Assembly (NCBI GenBank): GCA_008364785.1 | Contig: VTTJ01000004.1 | Span: 248,001 to 312,000 of the forward strand | Reading direction: 5' to 3' | Length of the DNA: 64,000 nt | DNA from: Bacillus sp. BGMRC 2118 | GTDB lineage: Bacteria > Bacillota > Bacilli > Bacillales > SA4 | Shown: piece after piece, positions 43,901 through 51,917 of the stretch | Layout of the letters: every line of letters starts with the position of its first letter | How positions within the stretch are numbered: position 1 is the stretch's first letter | Made by a program: the position numbers and the translations under genes | Notes under the pieces: model-generated | What the model was told of the DNA's origin: nothing | What the model saw: the letters and a program-made list of their open reading frames with translations, nothing else | Database searches by the model: none

Positions 43901-46316
43901 ATTGAGAGGCATCATCCCAAATTTCCCCAAGAATTAGTGGCTCTTCTCCTTCTTGTAACGTATTACCTGTTCCTGCGAAGGATGTTGCCTTTAATTCTTT
44001 ACGAAATTCACGCCAAAACTCCATATCTACCTCATTCGCTACATCCAAACGCCAGCCTGAGCCGCCAGTAGTAATCCATGATTTTGCTGCAGAGTCTTCG
44101 TCATACATAATATAGTCAGCAAATTTCTTGTTGTTTAACTCACTATCATAGTTAACCGCTTCGCCTGGTACAGACTTTATTTCAGGTAAACTATCAAATC
44201 CCCACCATGCTTGGTATTTATATCGCTCAAGTGGTGTTCCAACATCTACTTTTTCATTTTCAATGTTAAACCAATTGTGGAATCCATACTCATCATTAAA
44301 TACTTGGCCCTCTGCTTCTAACTGAGTGCGTGCTTTTTGTTTTGCTTCATCATCAGTTAGGCCATCCTTATTTACTAGGTCATATACAAGAGCCCAATAT
44401 TCATAAGCACCTACGGTTTCATACTTTCCATAGCGGTCAAAATAAACAGAATCATCGCCAACATGGTTGAAAACACCGTCTAAAATAAGGTGCATGTTAC
44501 GTGATTCTAGCTCTTTTGTAAAAGCTTCAAATTCTTCTGGTGTGCCAAACATTGGATCAATTGCTTTATAATCAGTTGCATCGTATTTATGGTTTGAAGC
44601 AGCATGAGCAACTGGATTTAAGTACAGTGTATTCACACCAAGTGACTGAATGTAGTCCAGCTTTTCTTGAATACCCGCAATATCTCCACCAAAGAAATCA
44701 TTACTCCACTCACCATCACCTGTATAATTTGGCTCATTCATTTGACGGGGGTTATCTGGAAGCTCAGACCATTCTTTATGCTCAATTGGCTGAAGACCTC
44801 TTGCTCCTGTTTCATCTTTCGCTGAATCGTTCGCTGTATTTCCATTGTAAAAACGATCAGGGAATATTTGATAAACGACTGCTTCCTTCATCCAGTCCGG
44901 TGTTTTAAAGCCTGGGTCATATACTGTTAATTGGAAAAGTCCTGCATTTTGATTAATTCCTTTTCCAAGTCCGCCTTCAATTGTATCTTCTCCGTACTCA
45001 AATACTGCATCTTTATCACTAGCAATAAACTTGTAGCCATGTACACCTTTATCAGTTGGTGTAAAGGTTACTTCCCAAAAATCAACTTGTCCTTGGTTTT
45101 CCACCTCCATCCAACCTGCATTTTCCATTGGATAAATTTTTGTGTTGCCAGTTTGATAGTTTTTCACTTGTAGACTGGCTTTTGTTAAGTCCCCTTTTTT
45201 CGCAGCAAGACGAAGTGTTACTTCTTCTCCTGTAGGAATGGCTCCAAATGGTTTTCTGTATGCTTCATTCCACGTGTCATGGTATAAAGCATCACCATTT
45301 ATACTCCCGTCAGAGCCGGTAGGTGTGTAGTCTGTATACACATCCTTTGACCCGTTATTAAAAAAGAAGGTAACCGGAGAATTTTCCAGTACGTTTAACG
45401 TTGCATTTGAACTAGGAAAAGCTTGACCATCCCAGTTATTGCCTAGCACAATTTTATATTCATAATTTCCTTTGGTTACATCCGTTTGGAACGTATAGAT
45501 TGAATCAAAATTATCGTCGTAGAGTAGTGCCGTTGATTCGGAAGGACTCCATTCTGAACCTGCTCCAATAGCTGGTTGTATGTTCCCGACAACTCGTGGC
45601 TGCTTATCGGCAGGGATTACTTCATACCATGTAGAGTCCGCTATTTTATGTGTGTCATCGTGATATAAAAACGTAACGGTTGTTTCCTCATCTACGTGTA
45701 GCTTAATATTTTCTCCACCTGCGTTTCCATTCGCACCATAGTTTTCATCCCATTTGCCGTTGATGGCAATTTTATATTCGTAATCTCCAGGAGGTAGTTG
45801 ACCAGTAAATTCATAGAAATTGTTACCCTTGGGGATGAGGTTTGTTGTGCTATCTCCAGGAGACCAGTCTGCACTAGCTCCAAGTTCATCCTGCAGACTT
45901 CCTACAAGAGTAACCGTTCTTTCTGGAGTAGCTCCTTCACCAATGGTGAACACGCTATTTCTTTCATTCGTTGTTGCAGGGTTCAATGGATCTGTCATCC
46001 AATTTCCATCTACGATAAATTTATACTGATGCTGACCATCTTCAAGTTGATTTGTAACAGACCAGATATTGTTATCACCCTTTGTTAATTGGATAACACT
46101 CTCACCGGTGGTAGCCCACCCGTTGAAAGTGCCTACTAAAAGGATATTCGCCTCAGAACCTGTACCTTCATAATTAAACGTCACTTCATTACCGTTTATG
46201 ACCGGGCTTTGCACTTCTGCGCTAACGTTTGCATAAGGTAATAAACCAGTAAATAACTGTATGATCATTGCAAATAACATCACAAACGTAAACGCTTTTC
46301 GTTTTTGCCTGTTCAA
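40998..46316 (-). CDS. Secreted multidomain GH13 enzyme of the amylopullulanase type
   Basis: A 1772-residue precursor. A signal peptide (~1-33) precedes three tandem starch-binding-type modules (~35-335, each with a FNGWxxxx-like start) and a CBM34/N-domain-like segment. The GH13 barrel (~480-1050) has VVYQIFPDRFYNG, region I DGVFNHVG, region II GWRLDVANEV (nucleophile Asp ~758), region III LGEIWDD (acid/base Glu ~798) and region IV MDSHDTPR (Asp ~863). Two Fn3 domains, a CBM20/SusE-like module and a C-terminal region follow. The order is that of alpha-amylase/pullulanase enzymes that cut alpha-1,4 and alpha-1,6 bonds in starch. Whether both activities are present cannot be read from sequence. 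Two cre boxes upstream predict CcpA control. Confidence 0.9.
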   Translation of the reverse strand: MNRQKRKAFTFVMLFAMIIQLFTGLLPYANVSAEVQSPVINGNEVTFNYEGTGSEANILLVGTFNGWATTGESVIQLTKGDNNIWSVTNQLEDGQHQYKFIVDGNWMTDPLNPATTNERNSVFTIGEGATPERTVTLVGSLQDELGASADWSPGDSTTNLIPKGNNFYEFTGQLPPGDYEYKIAINGKWDENYGANGNAGGENIKLHVDEETTVTFLYHDDTHKIADSTWYEVIPADKQPRVVGNIQPAIGAGSEWSPSESTALLYDDNFDSIYTFQTDVTKGNYEYKIVLGNNWDGQAFPSSNATLNVLENSPVTFFFNNGSKDVYTDYTPTGSDGSINGDALYHDTWNEAYRKPFGAIPTGEEVTLRLAAKKGDLTKASLQVKNYQTGNTKIYPMENAGWMEVENQGQVDFWEVTFTPTDKGVHGYKFIASDKDAVFEYGEDTIEGGLGKGINQNAGLFQLTVYDPGFKTPDWMKEAVVYQIFPDRFYNGNTANDSAKDETGARGLQPIEHKEWSELPDNPRQMNEPNYTGDGEWSNDFFGGDIAGIQEKLDYIQSLGVNTLYLNPVAHAASNHKYDATDYKAIDPMFGTPEEFEAFTKELESRNMHLILDGVFNHVGDDSVYFDRYGKYETVGAYEYWALVYDLVNKDGLTDDEAKQKARTQLEAEGQVFNDEYGFHNWFNIENEKVDVGTPLERYKYQAWWGFDSLPEIKSVPGEAVNYDSELNNKKFADYIMYDEDSAAKSWITTGGSGWRLDVANEVDMEFWREFRKELKATSFAGTGNTLQEGEEPLILGEIWDDASQYFLGDQYDSVMNYRFERAVMSYMKNGKAEELERAFQAIQEDYPEEVFHALMNLMDSHDTPRAIFLLGGGTDSFERAELDPNYNYELGKTRLMLSSIMQMGYAGAPTIYYGDEAGVTGSKDPDDRRTYPWGKEDQELVAHYKKIGKVREDHQDLFAYGKVNHVYATGDVFAFTRTNDDKAAIVITNRGTSEKTVKINVKDILLNGVTLTDQLDSAYRVSTKNNEVSITIPANTGRMLVSTDTLPQAPEKATNLQVEESSKQVTLNWSGNATTYKVYETNIQGALYKEVTTTSETSITIDNLTNGRTYYFGVVAVDENGNESALIETQEVIPHYELSAAIISDVSELQDGNLDLSATYNVTSGITIDGATNEGLAEGVQAKLLVKKDSGDTWEEHQAIYVSQNESVNVFQASFLPLETGSYSYKMSFTTDGRKWKDTNVKTVNLNQNPDDKQAPADSITLETPTQESGQVNLSWSVNEPVENDAYLVAIIRNGVMIDILKDPLVTTYRDYGVENGTQYEYQIKLYDRYGNSAASNVINVTPDIVMVEVTFKVKAPDYTPLNVPLTMPNSLNGWNTGAWEMSRNGAVTADWEYTVDVQEGTEITYKYVKNGSWDQEGLADHTPNDRSDDDMSYYGYGAIGSDMKVIVENQGNNKMVVQDYILRWIDQPLVITGPTTGTETDKETITVTGNTIKEGNLTINGEPVPVNNDMTFSHEVKLNYGENIINLHIEPSEDSKANIFQNDSEAIAKNTKNYTISVFSSFISDPGEIVITEEEATMKEVKEGDKTRVIVTPQVEKLKKQLKENKDFHTLTLYVNSTDKLAEAVLNEKLVQEVFKRNKKANIVVKTKYAEYIIPVDTLHQGSLAQQVRGKVEGIRIQLDAKQYQAAEELLPSSDAVTFNVVALTSKGEKNITSLKKEATLKITGYDVLNHSSHQVISLPSKNIVETVTFEGKRATFTSQKPGTFIIKKK

Positions 46317-46349
46317 CTATAAAACCCCCACTCTATTTAGTCTTAGTCA

Positions 46350-46365
46350 ATGGAACCGTTATCAA
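46350..46365. promoter_or_regulatory. Candidate cre (CcpA) site, proximal
   Basis: ATGGAACCGTTATCAA matches the consensus WTGNAANCGNWNNCWW at all defined positions. It lies 34 bp upstream of the amylopullulanase start, close to its ribosome site and probably within or just downstream of the promoter. Confidence 0.75.
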
Positions 46366-46383
46366 ATTTAATATGTACGAGTT

Positions 46384-46399
46384 ATGCAAACGGTTTCAT
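46384..46399. promoter_or_regulatory. Candidate cre (CcpA) site, distal
   Basis: ATGCAAACGGTTTCAT matches the cre consensus in both orientations (its complement, ATGAAACCGTTTGCAT, also fits). It lies 68 bp upstream of the start codon, near the expected promoter, and suits carbon catabolite control of a starch-degrading enzyme. A LacI-type regulator of a maltose system could bind a similar site. Confidence 0.8.
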
Positions 46400-46618
46400 T
46401 TACAGTAATAGTCTCATAGAATAATAGCATGTTCAATATCTAACATTGTCGATTCAATAGAAATGAATATATAGTCTGAGGCCTGATATTCCTATATAAC
46501 TAGCTGTTTTTAATTATGTATATGGTGTGGAGTTTGTCCCTAATCCTTTACTAAGTTAAAGTGCAATTCATAATGTAAAGTATAACTATTACACTATACA
46601 TTTTTCGACAAATATCGG

Positions 46619-46635
46619 GAAGTGCCTGGCACCAA
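46619..46635. repeat. Short palindrome related to the REP family
   Basis: GTGCCTGGCACC (46622-46633) is a short GC-rich palindrome in an AT-rich gap. It resembles other Bacillus REP cores but lacks the GGGGGAC arm of the copies elsewhere in the window. Confidence 0.45.
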
Positions 46636-46641
46636 GATCAC

Positions 46642-46672
46642 AAAAAAACATGGGCACTAAACCCATGCTTTT
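46642..46672 (-). terminator. Terminator of the acidic lipoprotein gene
   Basis: On the minus strand CATGGG, a 7-nt loop and CCCATG are followed by seven T residues. Confidence 0.8.
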
Positions 46673-46680
46673 CTCAATGC

Positions 46681-47055
46681 TTATTTATTCTCTTCATCGT
46701 CAGTTAAGTTTGTGTCTGTACCGTTACCGTTTGTACCAGTACCTTCACCATTTCCTGTTCCATTTCCAGTTGCACCTTCACCCATATTTTGATCTGGGTT
46801 TTCCATCATTCCTTCGTTGCCTTCACCTGGTGTTCCTTCACCTTCTTCTGTGTCACCAGGTAGTGTTTCGTCTCCAGGTGTCATTTCATCAATGGTACCA
46901 TCATCTTCTGTACCAATGTTCCCGTTATTTTCTTCATTTGTTGTTCCTGCATCGTCACTACCAGGAGGTGCTGGATCTTGATCATCTCCACAACCTGTTA
47001 TTAACAATACAGCTAAAATGGAACCTGTCAGCTTAAGTAACCACTTCTTATTCAT
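46681..47055 (-). CDS. Small lipoprotein with an acidic, Gly/Asn-rich low-complexity body
   Basis: A 124-residue product from ATG 47055 (MNKKWLLKLTGSILAV) with GGGTGG upstream; the frame reaching 47064 adds three residues and is less likely. The lipobox is LLITGC, Cys at ~22. The mature part is almost wholly Gly, Asn, Asp, Glu, Thr and Met (for example GNGTGNGEGTGTNGNGT), with no folded domain visible. It may act as a surface spacer or ion-binding polymer. Low complexity makes homology search unreliable. Confidence 0.7.
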   Translation of the reverse strand: MNKKWLLKLTGSILAVLLITGCGDDQDPAPPGSDDAGTTNEENNGNIGTEDDGTIDEMTPGDETLPGDTEEGEGTPGEGNEGMMENPDQNMGEGATGNGTGNGEGTGTNGNGTDTNLTDDEENK

Positions 47056-47174
47056 ATCGTCCACCCTCTCTTATCTATCAAATGATGACCACACATCCAT
47101 ATTGGTCTCATTTAGGTTGCCCATCTCAAGGTATTTCTTGCACGATATCCATAATTTTTGATTATCATTATAGT

Positions 47175-47209
47175 GAAAAACCATCCTGGACTAACAGGAT
47201 GGTCTTTTT
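47175..47209. terminator. Terminator of fabZ
   Basis: ACCATCCTG (47180-47188) pairs with CAGGATGGT (47195-47203) across CTAA-rich loop sequence. Minus-strand tail is TTTTTCAC and plus-strand tail is CTTTTTCTC. Confidence 0.88.
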
Positions 47210-47215
47210 CTCAAT

Positions 47216-47650
47216 CTATTCTTGTTTTTCACCTAAGGCAAACATAATTTCAGTCTCGCAAACCAGTTCCCCATCAACCGTTGCAATTGCTTTTCCTTTA
47301 CCAATTGCTCCTCTGGCACGAACAATTTCCACTTCAAGCTTCAATTGATCTCCAGGCTTTACTTGCTTTTTAAAACGGCAATTATCAATTCCTGTGAAAA
47401 AGGCTAATCTTCCTCTGTTTTCCTCTTTATTCAGCATGGCTACAGCTCCAACCTGTGCTAATGCTTCGACAATGAGTACCCCTGGCATTACTGGATAGTC
47501 TGGAAAATGTCCAACAAAATACTGTTCATTTGCTGTTACATTTTTGATGCCTACTGCGCGCTTTCCCTCTTCTATTTCCAAAATTTTATCTACTAATAAG
47601 AATGGATAGCGGTGTGGGATAATTTCTTTAATTTGATTTATATCTAACAT
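47216..47650 (-). CDS. fabZ: (3R)-hydroxyacyl-ACP dehydratase
   Basis: A 144-residue hot-dog-fold enzyme of type II fatty acid synthesis, dehydrating beta-hydroxyacyl-ACP to trans-2-enoyl-ACP. It starts [23 protein letters not shown]. The catalytic His48 is in [20 protein letters not shown] and the Glu62 in the same helix; both are present. Length is normal. AAAGGAGAG precedes ATG 47650. It lies next to the epuA/flhP/flhO genes as in B. subtilis (ywpB), but has its own terminator on each side. Confidence 0.95.
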   Translation of the reverse strand: MLDINQIKEIIPHRYPFLLVDKILEIEEGKRAVGIKNVTANEQYFVGHFPDYPVMPGVLIVEALAQVGAVAMLNKEENRGRLAFFTGIDNCRFKKQVKPGDQLKLEVEIVRARGAIGKGKAIATVDGELVCETEIMFALGEKQE

Positions 47651-47693
47651 GTATAGTCTCTCCTTTTATGTATTACTAATTATTTTACAATAA

Positions 47694-47722
47694 TAAAAAA
47701 AGAAGGGGAAATCCCCTTCTAT
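47694..47722 (-). terminator. Terminator of the flhO-flhP-epuA operon
   Basis: AGAAGGGGAAATCCCCTTCT (47701-47720) is a perfect palindrome with a T-run on the minus strand. It overlaps the final codons of the EpuA-family gene. Confidence 0.88.
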
Positions 47723-48003
47723 TCCTTTTTATTAACTAAATCAAGAACGTGCGTCCATGTACTTTCCTTAAACGCATCCTTCACTTCTCCACTGCCAATG
47801 ACTCCATACCCAACAGCGACACCAGCAAACAAGCTGACTGCCATAGCAAGAACAATGATGATTAAACGTAGCCAAATCGGAAAGAGGCGAATTCGAATCT
47901 TTACATTCGGAGATTCTTCTCTTTGCGCCTTTTTCTCTTTTTTAGTTTGCTTAAGATCTTCCCGTGTTTTCATTTCTGATTTGTCCACATTTGTCATCAT
48001 CAT
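47719..48003 (-). CDS. EpuA-family membrane protein
   Basis: A 94-residue protein with a charged N-terminus (KTREDLKQTKKEKKAQREE), one membrane helix (~50-72) and a short outer tail. The stretch VKIRIRLFPIWLRLIIIVLA is typical of the EpuA family, a small protein often labelled in databases as an RNA polymerase beta-subunit relative, although it is not one. The Bacillus function is not known. Start ATG 48003 lies 18 bp after flhP, with AAGGGGAA upstream. A palindromic terminator overlaps its 3' end. Confidence 0.85.
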   Translation of the reverse strand: MMMTNVDKSEMKTREDLKQTKKEKKAQREESPNVKIRIRLFPIWLRLIIIVLAMAVSLFAGVAVGYGVIGSGEVKDAFKESTWTHVLDLVNKKE

Positions 48004-48021
48004 TTATTCCCCTTTGCTACC

Positions 48022-48840
48022 CTATCGAATACCGTTTATGAGACCTAACATTTGGTCTGCAATGGATATAGATTTTGCATTAAACTGATAAGAACGTTGT
48101 GTGTTAATAAGTTCAGTCATTTCTTTTTGCATTTCTACGTTCGATTGCTCTAAAGCCCCTTGCTGCACTGCAATATCATTTCTGCCAATTGCTGCAAATA
48201 CATCTGCTTCCAGTACATTAATAACTGCTAAGTTTGGTAAGGAATACACATTATTCCCTGCAGATTGCAGAAGTTGCGGTCTATTAATTTGCACAACAGA
48301 AAGGTTAAACACTTCACTTGTTCCATTTGGATACTGAACATTGAACTGTCCATTTTGATCAATGATAAGATTATTATATCCTTCTTCAAAAATAATCGGA
48401 CCATTTTCACTAGATACTGGATAACCTTCGCTTGTAACGAGCTGTACATCTCCACTAGGCAACACTGAAAGACTGAAAGAACCATCACGTGTATAACGCG
48501 TTTGACCGTCTACTTCCACCTGGAAAAACTGGTTCTCTTTAAGAAGCGCAACATCTAACGCACGTTCTGTCGTTTTAATTGATCCTTGAGCAAGTTGCAG
48601 GCTCGTATGAGAAACTTTTGCTCCTACTCCTTGTCTCACTCCATTTGGAGTATAGCGTCCTACTTCGTTACCGTCAATCGGCTGGTTATTAAACTGTTGA
48701 AACAATAACTCCTGGAAGTTTGTCTCACGACGTTTAAAGCCGACTGTGTCAATATTAGCTAGATTGTTACTAATGTTGTCAAGCTGCTTTTGTAACTGCG
48801 TCATAGTATTCGTCGCTGTTATTAATGAACGATTTATCAT
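48022..48840 (-). CDS. flhP: Flagellar basal-body rod protein FlhP (FlgG/FlgF-like)
   Basis: A 272-residue flagellar rod/hook-basal-body protein. The N-terminal rod motif is NTMTQLQKQLDNISNNLANIDTVGFKR and the C-terminal coil is LINTQRSYQFNAKSISIADQMLGLINGIR, the two segments that pair in the rod. The middle (RYTRDGSFSLSVLPSGDVQLV) is the usual D1 region. ATG 48840 follows AAGGTGAT. It lies after flhO with a 24-bp gap; the two are the distal rod proteins in B. subtilis. Confidence 0.93.
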   Translation of the reverse strand: MINRSLITATNTMTQLQKQLDNISNNLANIDTVGFKRRETNFQELLFQQFNNQPIDGNEVGRYTPNGVRQGVGAKVSHTSLQLAQGSIKTTERALDVALLKENQFFQVEVDGQTRYTRDGSFSLSVLPSGDVQLVTSEGYPVSSENGPIIFEEGYNNLIIDQNGQFNVQYPNGTSEVFNLSVVQINRPQLLQSAGNNVYSLPNLAVINVLEADVFAAIGRNDIAVQQGALEQSNVEMQKEMTELINTQRSYQFNAKSISIADQMLGLINGIR

Positions 48841-48864
48841 AGTATAATCACCTTTACCTTAAGA

Positions 48865-49698
48865 TTATAAACGGCCAATTTCGTTCACCGTTTTTTCTAA
48901 GCTCTTATCGTATGCTTGCAATACCTTTTGGTTTGCTTCAAACGCACGAAAGGCAGACAACATTTGGGTCATCGTTTGAGCAGTATCAACATTAGAACGT
49001 TCAATGAAGCCTTGTTTAAGAGAGAATATGGCAGCCCCATTATTCAAAGCAGAAGGCAGTACTTGTCCATTTTCGCTACGGAACAGTCCATTTCCTTCTT
49101 TTATTAAAGAATTTGGGTCACCAGCAATCGCTATATTAATTCTACCGACTGCTTGTCCATTTTCAAGAACCGTTCCATCTTCACTTAATTGAAAGTCTCC
49201 ACTTTCAATGGATATGGGTTGTCCGTTTTGACCAAGAACATAATAGCCCTCATTTGTCGTTAAAAAGCCTTGTCCATCTATAGAGAAATTTCCATTTCTC
49301 GTATACCGAATATCACCATTTGCATCCTGTACTGTGAAAAACAACGCAGACTTCTGCCCTGTTTGTGGATCAATAGGTACATTCTGCTCTAATAGTGCAA
49401 TATCTGTTTTTCTGCCTGTATCTTGAAGATCTCCTTGCATAAAGCGTGGAATCGCTTCTTGCATATAAGAACCTGTATTTAAAGAACCAATTGTTCTTCC
49501 TGAAGATAACGTATTACCTGTGTTTGGAACTCCCGGGTTGTGTATTCGCTGAAGTAAAAGCTCCGGAAAGGCACGTACACTTGCCTGATCAGCCTTGAAA
49601 CCAGGAGTATTGGCATTTGCCATATTGTTTGTGTGCATTTCAGTAATTCGTTGCTGAGTCAGCATTCCTGATGCAGCTGTATAAAAACCTCTAAGCAT
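48865..49698 (-). CDS. flhO: Flagellar basal-body rod protein FlhO (FlgG/FlgF-like)
   Basis: A 277-residue protein. The start is ATG 49698 (MLRGFYTAASGMLTQQRI) with GAGGGGA upstream; the frame extending to 49719 is not needed. The rod signature NNMANANTPGFKADQ is at the N-terminus and MLSAFRAFEANQKVLQAYDKSLEKTVNEIG at the C-terminus. It is one of the paired distal rod proteins with FlhP, and both precede the epuA gene. The repeat-rich gap upstream (49699-50072) separates it from mbl. Confidence 0.93.
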   Translation of the reverse strand: MLRGFYTAASGMLTQQRITEMHTNNMANANTPGFKADQASVRAFPELLLQRIHNPGVPNTGNTLSSGRTIGSLNTGSYMQEAIPRFMQGDLQDTGRKTDIALLEQNVPIDPQTGQKSALFFTVQDANGDIRYTRNGNFSIDGQGFLTTNEGYYVLGQNGQPISIESGDFQLSEDGTVLENGQAVGRINIAIAGDPNSLIKEGNGLFRSENGQVLPSALNNGAAIFSLKQGFIERSNVDTAQTMTQMLSAFRAFEANQKVLQAYDKSLEKTVNEIGRL

Positions 49699-49789
49699 AT
49701 CGCAGTCCCCTCTCTTCACTTTTCACTTTCTCCATTATAAAGGAGATTTCAGCGAATCTCACCAACCAATATTATCTATCTGTGGAAAC

Positions 49790-49844
49790 AAAAAGCGGAA
49801 GTACCCGTGTCGCCTCAGGCGGGCTGGGTACTGGAGCTAGACTA
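49790..49844. repeat. Structured intergenic repeat (hairpin)
   Basis: After AAAAAGCGGAA, GTACCC (49801-49806) pairs with GGGTAC (49826-49831), and CGCCT with AGGCG inside it. This starts like the AAAAGCGGAAGCGCC repeats I recall from other Bacillaceae genomes. Only one copy occurs in this window. Confidence 0.5.
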
Positions 49845-49892
49845 AGATTACATGAAAACCTTTTTATATTATAGGCCTAGTTAAACAGTAAT

Positions 49893-50020
49893 GTTGATTT
49901 CCGTGGAAGGCACTCGCTTTCCGCGGGGCGGGCGGTGAGCCTCCTCGTCGCTTTGCTCCTGTGGGGTCTCACCTGTCCCGCTACTACCGCAGGAGTCTCG
50001 CGCCTTCCACTGCAATCAAC
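49893..50020. repeat. GC-rich 128-bp palindromic repeat
   Basis: Begins GTTGATTTCCGTGGAAGGC and ends GCCTTCCACTGCAATCAAC, long imperfect inverted ends. The interior (CGCTTTCCGCGGGGCGGGCGG, GAGCCTCCTCGTCGC, CGCAGGAGTCTCGCG) is highly GC-rich against an AT-rich host. It matches from memory a repeat that recurs widely in Bacillaceae. Nothing is coded in it. Confidence 0.75.
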
Positions 50021-50072
50021 TTCTGCTAAAATATTTACACTAATATTAAATAGCCATTATTTAATAAACTAA

Positions 50073-51074
50073 TTATACAAAGCTTCTTCTAGAAAGCTTG
50101 TCCATGCTATCAAGCATAATACCTGTTCCAATTGCCACACAATCCATTGGATTTTCAGCAATTAATACCGGTACTCTTAATTCTTCTGAAAGAAGTGTAT
50201 CCATTCCGTGCAGTAAAGCTCCTCCGCCTGTTAAAATAACACCACGGTCAATGATATCTGCAGATAGCTCAGGTGGTGTTCTTTCTAGCACGCCTTTTGA
50301 AGCTTGTACAATCACGGCTACTGATTCACGTAGTGCCTTCTCAATCTCCTCTGAACGAACGGTAATCGTTCTTGGAAGTCCTGAAACCATGTCACGGCCA
50401 CGAATATCAATCTCTTCGTTACGTGCACCTGGGAATACAGTCGCTACTTTTATCTTAATGTCTTCAGCTGTTCTTTCCCCGATTAACAATTTATATTCTC
50501 TTTTAATATACTGAAGAATTTCGTTATCAAAACGATCTCCAGCCATTTTAATGGAAGAGGCGGTGACGATATCACCCATTGATAAAACAGCGATATCTGT
50601 TGTACCACCGCCAATATCCACAACCATGTTACCGCTTGGTTGGAAAATATCCATTCCCGCTCCAATTGCTGCAACCTTTGGTTCTTCTTCTAAATAGACC
50701 TTTTTACCGCCACTCTTCTCAGCAGCTTCTTTAATTGCCTTTTGTTCCACTTTCGTTATGTTCGTTGGACAACAAATTAGAATACGTGGTTTAGAAAGAA
50801 AGCCTTTTACATTTAATTTATTAATGAAGTGCTTTAACATCGCCTCTGTTACATCAAAATCAGCAATGACTCCATCCTTTAAGGGACGAATCGCAACTAT
50901 ATTCCCTGGTGTACGTCCTACCATTCTTCTCGCTTCTTCACCTACAGCAAGTACCTTACCCGTATTACGGTCAATTGCCACTACTGACGGTTCATTTAAT
51001 ACAATTCCCTTACCTTTTACATGTATCAGCACGTTCGCTGTACCTAAGTCAATTCCTATATCCCTAGCAAACAT
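50073..51074 (-). CDS. mbl: Rod-shape-determining actin homologue Mbl
   Basis: A 333-residue MreB-family protein. The actin-fold phosphate motifs are DIGIDLGTANVLIHVKG and MVVDIGGGTTDIAVLSMG, with the adenosine motif LTGGGALLHGMDTLL. Mbl polymers guide side-wall synthesis together with elongation PBPs. It is called Mbl rather than MreB because it follows spoIIID and precedes flhO, the order in B. subtilis, and lacks mreC/mreD neighbours. ATG 51074 follows GGGAGGA. A weak AT-rich hairpin is at ~50044-50066. Confidence 0.95.
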   Translation of the reverse strand: MFARDIGIDLGTANVLIHVKGKGIVLNEPSVVAIDRNTGKVLAVGEEARRMVGRTPGNIVAIRPLKDGVIADFDVTEAMLKHFINKLNVKGFLSKPRILICCPTNITKVEQKAIKEAAEKSGGKKVYLEEEPKVAAIGAGMDIFQPSGNMVVDIGGGTTDIAVLSMGDIVTASSIKMAGDRFDNEILQYIKREYKLLIGERTAEDIKIKVATVFPGARNEEIDIRGRDMVSGLPRTITVRSEEIEKALRESVAVIVQASKGVLERTPPELSADIIDRGVILTGGGALLHGMDTLLSEELRVPVLIAENPMDCVAIGTGIMLDSMDKLSRRSFV

Positions 51075-51210
51075 TCTAAATAGTCCTCCCTGCCAATTTC
51101 AAAGCGATAATATTCTACTGATATATTATCACAATTTAACAAAGAGTATATGTCTTGAAATGAAAAATCAAGAAAAATTTGCAAAAAAATGTCGAGATAT
51201 GGTTATTTTT

Positions 51211-51480
51211 TTATTTTACTACCTCTTCATGCTCTTCCTTCTTATACTTCAGCTTTGTTGCTTCACCGCCACGCAAGTGCCTAATTGATTTATGGTAATC
51301 AAGTATGTCTTTTACTTCGTTTGCCAGGTCTGGATTAATCTCAGGTAATCTTTCCGTCAAGTCCTTATGAACTGTACTTTTGGAAACACCAAATTCTTTC
51401 GCAATTACACGAACAGTCTTTTTTGTCTCCACGATATACTTCCCAATCTTGATAGTACGCTCTCTGATGTAATCGTGCAC
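51211..51480 (-). CDS. spoIIID: Mother-cell sporulation transcription factor SpoIIID
   Basis: An 89-residue DNA-binding protein. It starts with GTG 51480 behind GGGAGGCGAG, giving MHDYIRERTIKIGKYIVETK. The helix-turn-helix TVRVIAKEFGVSKSTVHKDL is followed by the conserved KSIRHLRGGEATKLKYK and an acidic tail. It modulates sigma-E genes in the mother cell and helps switch to sigma-K. The mbl gene lies downstream, as in B. subtilis. Confidence 0.96.
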   Translation of the reverse strand: MHDYIRERTIKIGKYIVETKKTVRVIAKEFGVSKSTVHKDLTERLPEINPDLANEVKDILDYHKSIRHLRGGEATKLKYKKEEHEEVVK

Positions 51481-51917
51481 ACTCTCGCCTCCCTATTTGG
51501 ATGTGAGAAGTGTGAAATGAGACTCGTTTTATTACCTACGAAGAAGTAAATTATGCTCTTTCAACTAAAGGAGATTTCAGTATTTTCTAGGATCTTCGAA
51601 GAGTTCCACGACCTCTCACCTCAAACACTCTCTTTGTTAGGTTTGTAACATTTTATTAGCTTGGTTGTGGATATATGCTAAAAACTCAAGTAGGACAAGG
51701 GTTTTATCTGATTTTTTTTACAAATCAATTTTCAACTGTGGGAGATACTTTTGTCCAAGTGACTAAGAAGCTAACCAAGTTTTTAAAATCTTTGTCCTTG
51801 TTAATGGTTGTATGACCAAAAGATTACTTTTATTACCAATATGTGATTGTTTTTTTACTGAAGGTACTTTTCATAATCAGCGAAAAGCCCCATAAAGTGG
51901 TATTCGTTATCATTAAA

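Larger units (their letters stand above)
46317..46680. other. Regulatory gap upstream of the amylopullulanase
   Basis: A 364-bp gap with two cre boxes close to the gene, an AT-rich middle without an ORF, a GTGCCTGGCACC palindrome at 46621-46633 and the terminator of the neighbouring lipoprotein gene. No gene is seen. Confidence 0.55.

Noticed and set aside
44540..44908. 122-codon plus-strand frame inside the amylopullulanase
   Set aside because: It is a shadow frame of the long GH13 gene; Cys/His/Leu-rich composition without a ribosome site.
51481..51917. Riboswitch or structured RNA upstream of spoIIID
   Set aside because: Only short stems were seen; no conserved riboswitch core could be recognised.
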